64,000 nt of DNA. Source: Terfezia claveryi (Eukaryota > Ascomycota > Pezizomycetes > Pezizales > Pezizaceae). The translations under genes were made by a program, and so were the position numbers. The notes under the pieces were generated by a model, which saw only the letters and a program-made list of their open reading frames with translations, did no database searches and had not been told where the DNA came from. Positions 59,560 to 64,000 of the stretch are shown here, piece after piece; positions within the stretch are counted from its first letter, which is position 1, and each line of letters begins with the position of its first letter. The DNA lies in NCBI GenBank assembly GCA_015179025.1, contig WHUX01000025.1, forward strand, positions 248,001 to 312,000. Direction: 5' to 3'.

Positions 59560-60872
59560 AGGTTGGTTGGCCCCAGGGAGGGTATTTGGTTTGAAGGTGA
59601 GGATGATGATGTCAAGGTCAGTAAATACACTTGATAGCACGTATCTAATATGCTCGATACTAATTAATGGAGCTTAGTCTTGCTTGGAGCGAAAAAAATT
59701 GAACCAGTAGTACCAGGCCTTTTGCTACTTCTGGTAACCATATATGTTGCCAACTAGTGTGAGGGTGACATCACCCTGAATAAACCTGACCCGGAAACAC
59801 CACGTCAGTTTATGGACAATCAACCTATTCTGGATATTATTAAACTATACCCTGAGATTGGAGGATTGGCTTCGGTGCGAAAGGGAGTGCAACAGACTAT
59901 GGTTTTGGGGTCGGATAGAGTTCAGGGTAATGGACAAACTGCACTAGTAACTCCATTACCCGTCTATAAAAAGGCCCACACGGACTTTGGGTTCCCTCGA
60001 GTGCTGATTTTCCCAAAAGCCCGTCTCTATTGGGATTCATTGAAATCTATCTCGATGATGGCGGTTGTGGCAGACATGTATGTGTTGAGTAGGTGGCCTC
60101 CTGTTCATCTCGATCTGGGAGTCTGAACCTGGATTGCAAAGAATCGGAATAGCAAAAGATGTTTCACTTGTTTGCTTTTCTTCAACTTTTAACTTGCCGA
60201 TGGATCGTGCTGACATCAGGTACCAACATGCGACTACCGGTATCGTGGCTACTAAAATCACCTCTCTTCATTGGCCTTCAAAAATACAGAAAAATATTTC
60301 ATTAGCCGTGTAGCCGTTGTTATCTTACAGGGAAGATCGTCAGTGATGCTTGATGATTTTTGTTACGAGGGGCATGAGCACTGTCAGACTAGAGCATCAT
60401 GAGACTCGCAACTACTTGTATCTGGCGGTCTTGACTCTGGAGGTGTTCTGTGTAGGGCAAGTTTCTATGTACGTACATATACATCTTGAGGTTTAGCAGT
60501 GGAATTGGTGTTGGGTGTTGTGCACGGTGCTGCGAAAGAGGCCACAGTAGGTACCTACCCGCCACGTCGAATGGTTATAAGGCCAAAGGTAGCACTGGGG
60601 TTCCCAGGACTGAATCTTCATGAAGTTATGGGCTGTATTTGCATATCGATGGTGTCAAATTTGGCGCCAACTCCACATACCACTCCTCCAAACAACCATA
60701 TCTTTCGAATTATTTTGAGGGAGTGATAGGGAATGATCTGCGTCTAATTACTGTTCAAAGGGGCTGATTTATTTTTTGTAGACTGCGTGCAAATAGTGAC
60801 ACTCTACGGTACCCCAAAACATATCACTTCCTTTGCATGAACCTTTGAAAACATGTTAGACGTGTAGACACA
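59560..60872. other. Spacer with an isolated 104-codon ORF
   Basis: 59812..60126 (+) encodes MDNQPILDIIKLYPEIGGLAS... and PRVLIFPKARLYWDSLKSIS, which look protein-like but belong to no family I know. It could be more of the decayed nuclease-like locus. The rest shows nothing. Confidence 0.3.
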
Positions 60873-61375
60873 TCAGGAGGAGCTTGCAATACGTAAAACG
60901 TACTTTATGCCATAGTAGACCAGGCTGGATGCCGCCAAAACGGAAAGAACTTGGGGCAATGGCTTCCCGGTCTTGATAGCTCGTGGGACACTCGACCCAG
61001 CCAGGACTGTAGATGCAAGAAGGGCAAGCTCGACTCCGTATGGCTGGTTGTCACGGATCCGTTGGCTAGAGTAGGTGTAGAGAGCTCCTACCCCAACCCC
61101 AGCAGCTGGAGACAGGTCAGTATCACGAGGCTCGAATGAAGCCAGGTGATTCAACTTACCAAACGAAGGGACCGAGCCAGATTTCTTAATACCATATGAG
61201 CCTTTGATGTCTAGAGTGGAGAGGATTACGAGTCATACCACGTAGCCAATAATTCCTCCAGTGCCGCAAAGCACTCCGAGGAATAGAGCAGGTCTGAAAT
61301 CAGAAGAAGACTGGATAATTCAGTTCAGATCAGCCCAAAATTGTGGCAGGTAACACGATCGGGTATACCGACCAT
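60873..61375 (-). CDS. TMEM14-family small membrane protein
   Basis: Best model: ATG at 61373-61375, then exons 61239..61310, 61160..61184 and 60873..61105 (333 nt, 110 aa), in frame. It reads MSSSDFRPALFLGVLCGTGGIIGYV, KSGSVPSFAAGVGVGALY, YGVELALLASTVLAGSSVPRAIKTGKPLPQ and ends VLRIASSS. The GG-I-I-GY, GSVPS-AG and E-AL-AS-L pattern with three to four hydrophobic segments marks TMEM14 (UPF0136). A first exon of only ATG is unusual. An alternative donor inside 61357-61375 would add about six residues. Family function is poorly known; human members are mitochondrial. TGACGCC lies 120 bp upstream. Confidence 0.8.
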
Positions 61376-61495
61376 GATGGAAGATTAGTTTGAAAATGAT
61401 TAGCTGAAATATCCTCGCGGCGGAGTCAGAGAGCAGCTGAAGTAGTAAAGAAGGGGTTGAGATTTCGTTCAAAATTCGGCTTCTATAAACCTAGA

Positions 61496-61502
61496 TGACG
61501 CC
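61496..61502. promoter_or_regulatory. TGACGCC motif between the TMEM14-family gene and OST2
   Basis: The motif lies 121 bp upstream of the TMEM14-family ATG in the 267-bp divergent spacer with OST2. It is the same 7-mer as at 3842 (rc), 44045 and 44059. Confidence 0.35.
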
Positions 61503-61642
61503 TAACTGCCAAGAAAAGAAATATGCCAAGACTTCACATAGCTTCTGAGTTCGGCAAAGTGTCCTTAATGGAAACCTTATTCAACCTCTTCAGGGACCGA
61601 TTCGTAGGTCGCCTACACGTTTCAACGACCACTTGCAAAATC

Positions 61643-62324
61643 ATGCCATCGAAGAAACCAGCTACCGCTCCTCCAGTTACTGCTACTCCGGAGACCATAA
61701 CAACTGCGGCTGCAACTTCATCCAAGTCGGCCAAGTCGGCCATGCCAGTTTCCACCTCAAACCCAATCTCGATTGCTAATGCAGCCTGGGACAGCTATGT
61801 TACCAGCACCCCACAAAGGACGAAGCTCGTAGATGTGTTTATGGGGTTCTTAGTGGTGACCGGGATCTTGCAATTCGTTTATTGTGTTATCGCTGGGAAT
61901 TATGTATGAGATCTCCTCTCTTATATGGGTGGATTGAGAGGATGGTTCATGTTGCGGCGCCCTTAATGTTCTGTGGAGGTGTTCTTTGAAACGGTGCTGA
62001 CGATGCATAGCCATTCAATGCCTTTTTGGCAGGCTTTGCAGCTACAGTTGGGCAATTCGTCTTGACTGGTATAAGCATTTCTGATCTCCCTTGTCTTCTA
62101 TGATCAATTACTGACAATCTAACTAGCTTCTCTACGTATACAATTGCACACTGCGAACAAGGCCGAGTTCCCAGAGGTACCACCAGAGAGGTCAGTCCAT
62201 GCACCCCACCCTAACCCGTCTTATGTGGTGGAGCAAGCATGCTGATAATCGCAACAGAGCATTTGCGGACTTTGTATTTGGAAGCCTGATACTACACGTT
62301 TTCTGTACAAACTTTATCAATTGA
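61643..62324 (+). CDS. OST2: Oligosaccharyltransferase subunit OST2/DAD1
   Basis: Four exons: 61643..61903, 62011..62068, 62127..62190, 62258..62324; 450 nt, 149 aa, in frame. After a Ser/Thr/Ala-rich N-terminus come AAWDSYVTSTPQRTKLVDVFMGFLVVTGILQFVYC, then PFNAFLAGFAATVGQFVLTASLRIQL, and the C-terminal PPERAFADFVFGSLILHVFCTNFIN, all typical of DAD1/OST2. It is a small membrane subunit of the ER complex that transfers N-glycans to proteins. An in-frame ATG at 61523 would add 40 residues with no family match, so the start at 61643 is preferred. Confidence 0.93.
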
Positions 62325-62552
62325 GGAGCTGGTGGGCGCCTGGTACCTCTCATAGAGCGCTGATTTATCTTCGATTTCGTTAATTGTTTCGCAACATAAT
62401 AAAATATATATGATCGTGAAGGAAATTTTCAAAATGGTGTAAACCCGCTCTCGTCCCAAAAAAAATGTATGCGCCTGTGCCACACATCAATACATGCGTA
62501 ATCAGAGGTGCTGAAAGCCTTCCAACTGTCAACAAACAAAATCCTCCGCAAC

Positions 62553-64000
62553 ATGCCCCCACCCACCCTCCTCCACCACTCCCTCCAATCCCCTTGGCTA
62601 ACATTACTCTCCCTCTTCCTGCTCACCCGGCTAGTATATTTCACCATTGCCCTGCTGACCCCCTCACCGGCCTATGACAGTTCCACAAACCTAATTCTCC
62701 CACCACAACCACCTCCGCAAGATGATGTATCCGGGATATGCTGGAGTCTCCTCAGCAAGCTCTCGGAGCGCCTGACTCGGTGGGACGCAATCTACTTTGT
62801 CAAGATCGCCGAACGGGGGTATCTCCGTGAGCAGGAGTGGGCGTTTGGATGGGGATGGACACGAATAATGGGTGCTTTGGGTCGAGGTATAAGAAAACTG
62901 TACTGAAATAGCCTGGGGGTTAGGCTAATTTTTTTTGGGGGGGACGGAAGCGATTATATATCTTTCACCAAGGGATATCCCAAATCCGTATCCGTACGTC
63001 TTCGCCGGCATCCTACTGGCGAATCTTTCGCATTTTCTCTCTGTTCTTGTGCTGTACAATCTCACGAGGTTGGTTTACCCAGCGCAGGACGGGGTAGGGG
63101 TGTCGTTTGTTGCGGCGACGATGCATGTCTTGACCCCCGCGGGGATGTTTTTGGTGGCACCGTATAGTGAGGGTTTGTTTGCGCTGTTGAGCTTCTTGGG
63201 GTATTACTTCTACGTAAGGTCTACACATGCATATTACTCCTACTCCTCCCACGCGGGTGGCCTGGAGCAGGCTGGGTGGGTGGTGGGCGCGGGGGCGATG
63301 TGGATGCTGGCGGGGATGGTTAGGAGTAATGGTGTGTTGAATGGGGTGGTAGTTTTGGTGGATTTCGTGAAGGAGGTGTGGGTATTGTTGGGAGAACAGG
63401 GAAGAGGGGGGATGGGAGATAGCGGGGATGGGGTTTTGATAATGAGCAGCAGGAGGAGGAGGTTGGCGAGGATAGCTGGGTTAGGTGTTGCGGGGGTGAT
63501 GGTGGGATTGGGGTTGATTGTGCCGCAGGGAATTGCGTGGATGCAATTTTGTGCTGGGGAAGATGGGAAAGGAGCAGGAGGGGCCATGAGGGAATGGTGC
63601 TCGAGGACGGTGCCGTCGATTTATTTATATGTACAGGATAAGTACTGGTATGCCAGAAACCTTTTTATTTATTCCCCCCAAAAAACCTTATCTCTGAAGC
63701 TAATAATAATAATAACAATAACAATAATAACAATAATTAAAAATCTACAGGAACGTAGGATTTCTTCGATACTGGACCGCAGGGAATATCCCACTATTCC
63801 TCCTCGCCGCACCAATCCTATATATTCTCACCCGCTCCTCCCTCTGGGCCATTCTCAACAACACCCCTTTATCATTTCCTCCCTCTACACTATCTCAGCC
63901 CGCCCGCAAATCCAAACACCCATCCGCACCCACAGCACTCACCACCACCCACGATATCAATACCTCCCTCATCAGGGCCTTTGCGCTCCCACAACTCATC
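62553..64000 (+). CDS. GPI18: GPI mannosyltransferase 2 (Gpi18/PIG-V), 5' part
   Basis: Exons 62553..62886, 62951..63647 and 63751..64000 (continues past the window) join in frame over GTATAA...GGAAG and GTATGC...TACAG introns. Visible parts are SPWLTLLSLFLLTRLVYFTIALL (first membrane segment), SERLTRWDAIYFVKIAERGY with the acidic catalytic loop, SPRDIPNPYPYVFAGILLANLSHFLSVLVLYNLTRL, APYSEGLFALLSFLGYYFY, RSNGVLNG, DKYWNVGFLRYWTAGNIPLFLLAAP. Gpi18 adds the second mannose to the GPI anchor in the ER. A (AAT/AAC)n microsatellite lies in the second intron. About 425 aa are present; the C-terminus is outside the window. Confidence 0.92.
63701..63738. repeat. AAT/AAC microsatellite in a GPI18 intron
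   Basis: About twelve AAT or AAC triplets just before the acceptor of the second intron. Confidence 0.85.

Overview
The window is nuclear DNA from a filamentous ascomycete (Pezizomycotina). The evidence is gene content (an ascomycete-type Sds3-family protein, a Pex14/17-type peroxin, a BOR1-type SLC4 transporter, split QCR7 and ATP14 genes), short 45-125 bp GT-AG introns with recognisable branch sites, and gene-dense blocks alternating with AT-rich, repeat-bearing spacers. A truffle-like Pezizales genome would fit the large spacers and decayed mobile or accessory genes, but that is a guess. Exon joins were worked out by hand from splice signals, frame and family similarity.

Layout. 1-5.3 kb: HRD3/SEL1-type ERAD subunit (cut by the window edge), a CTNNBL1-like splicing protein and an EFM2-like lysine methyltransferase, all on minus. 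5.4-14.2 kb: accessory region with a possible spliced non-coding transcript, a four-exon unknown gene carrying one in-frame TGA, a small three-exon unknown gene and a 772-bp TIR element. 14.2-21.2 kb: DRS1 helicase, ETF-QO (plus strand, apparent 1-nt frameshift at a C run) and ATP14. 21.6-21.9 kb: a 234-bp MITE with perfect 29-bp ends. 22.5-24.7 kb: BOR1-like anion transporter in six exons. 24.7-33.4 kb: about 8.7 kb of spacer with a decayed gene and small inverted repeats. 33.4-43.9 kb: dense block with SDS3-like, RSM25 (mS23), GPI10, SPF45-like, YIP1 and QCR7. 43.9-47.1 kb: AT-rich spacer. 47.1-54.8 kb: DPH1, ADE8, an unrecognised conserved-looking gene and URA3 (OMP decarboxylase, apparent 1-nt frameshift). 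57.5-64 kb: PEX14/17-type peroxin, a decayed PD-(D/E)XK nuclease-fold gene, a TMEM14-family membrane protein, OST2/DAD1 and the 5' part of GPI18.

The intact genes are mostly housekeeping: ER glycosylation, GPI anchors and ER/Golgi trafficking (HRD3, GPI10, GPI18, OST2, YIP1), mitochondria (ETF-QO, ATP14, QCR7, RSM25), RNA and ribosomes (DRS1, SPF45, CTNNBL1), translation-factor modification (EFM2, DPH1) and nucleotide synthesis (ADE8, URA3). There is no secondary-metabolite cluster, CRISPR array or clear rRNA/tRNA gene. The most interesting material is in the spacers: unknown gene families caught in decay, in two cases by single stop codons where tryptophan is expected (a RIP-like pattern), two TA-flanked TIR elements, dispersed short repeats, a strong hairpin, and a TATA-driven transcript candidate with a good intron but no long ORF.
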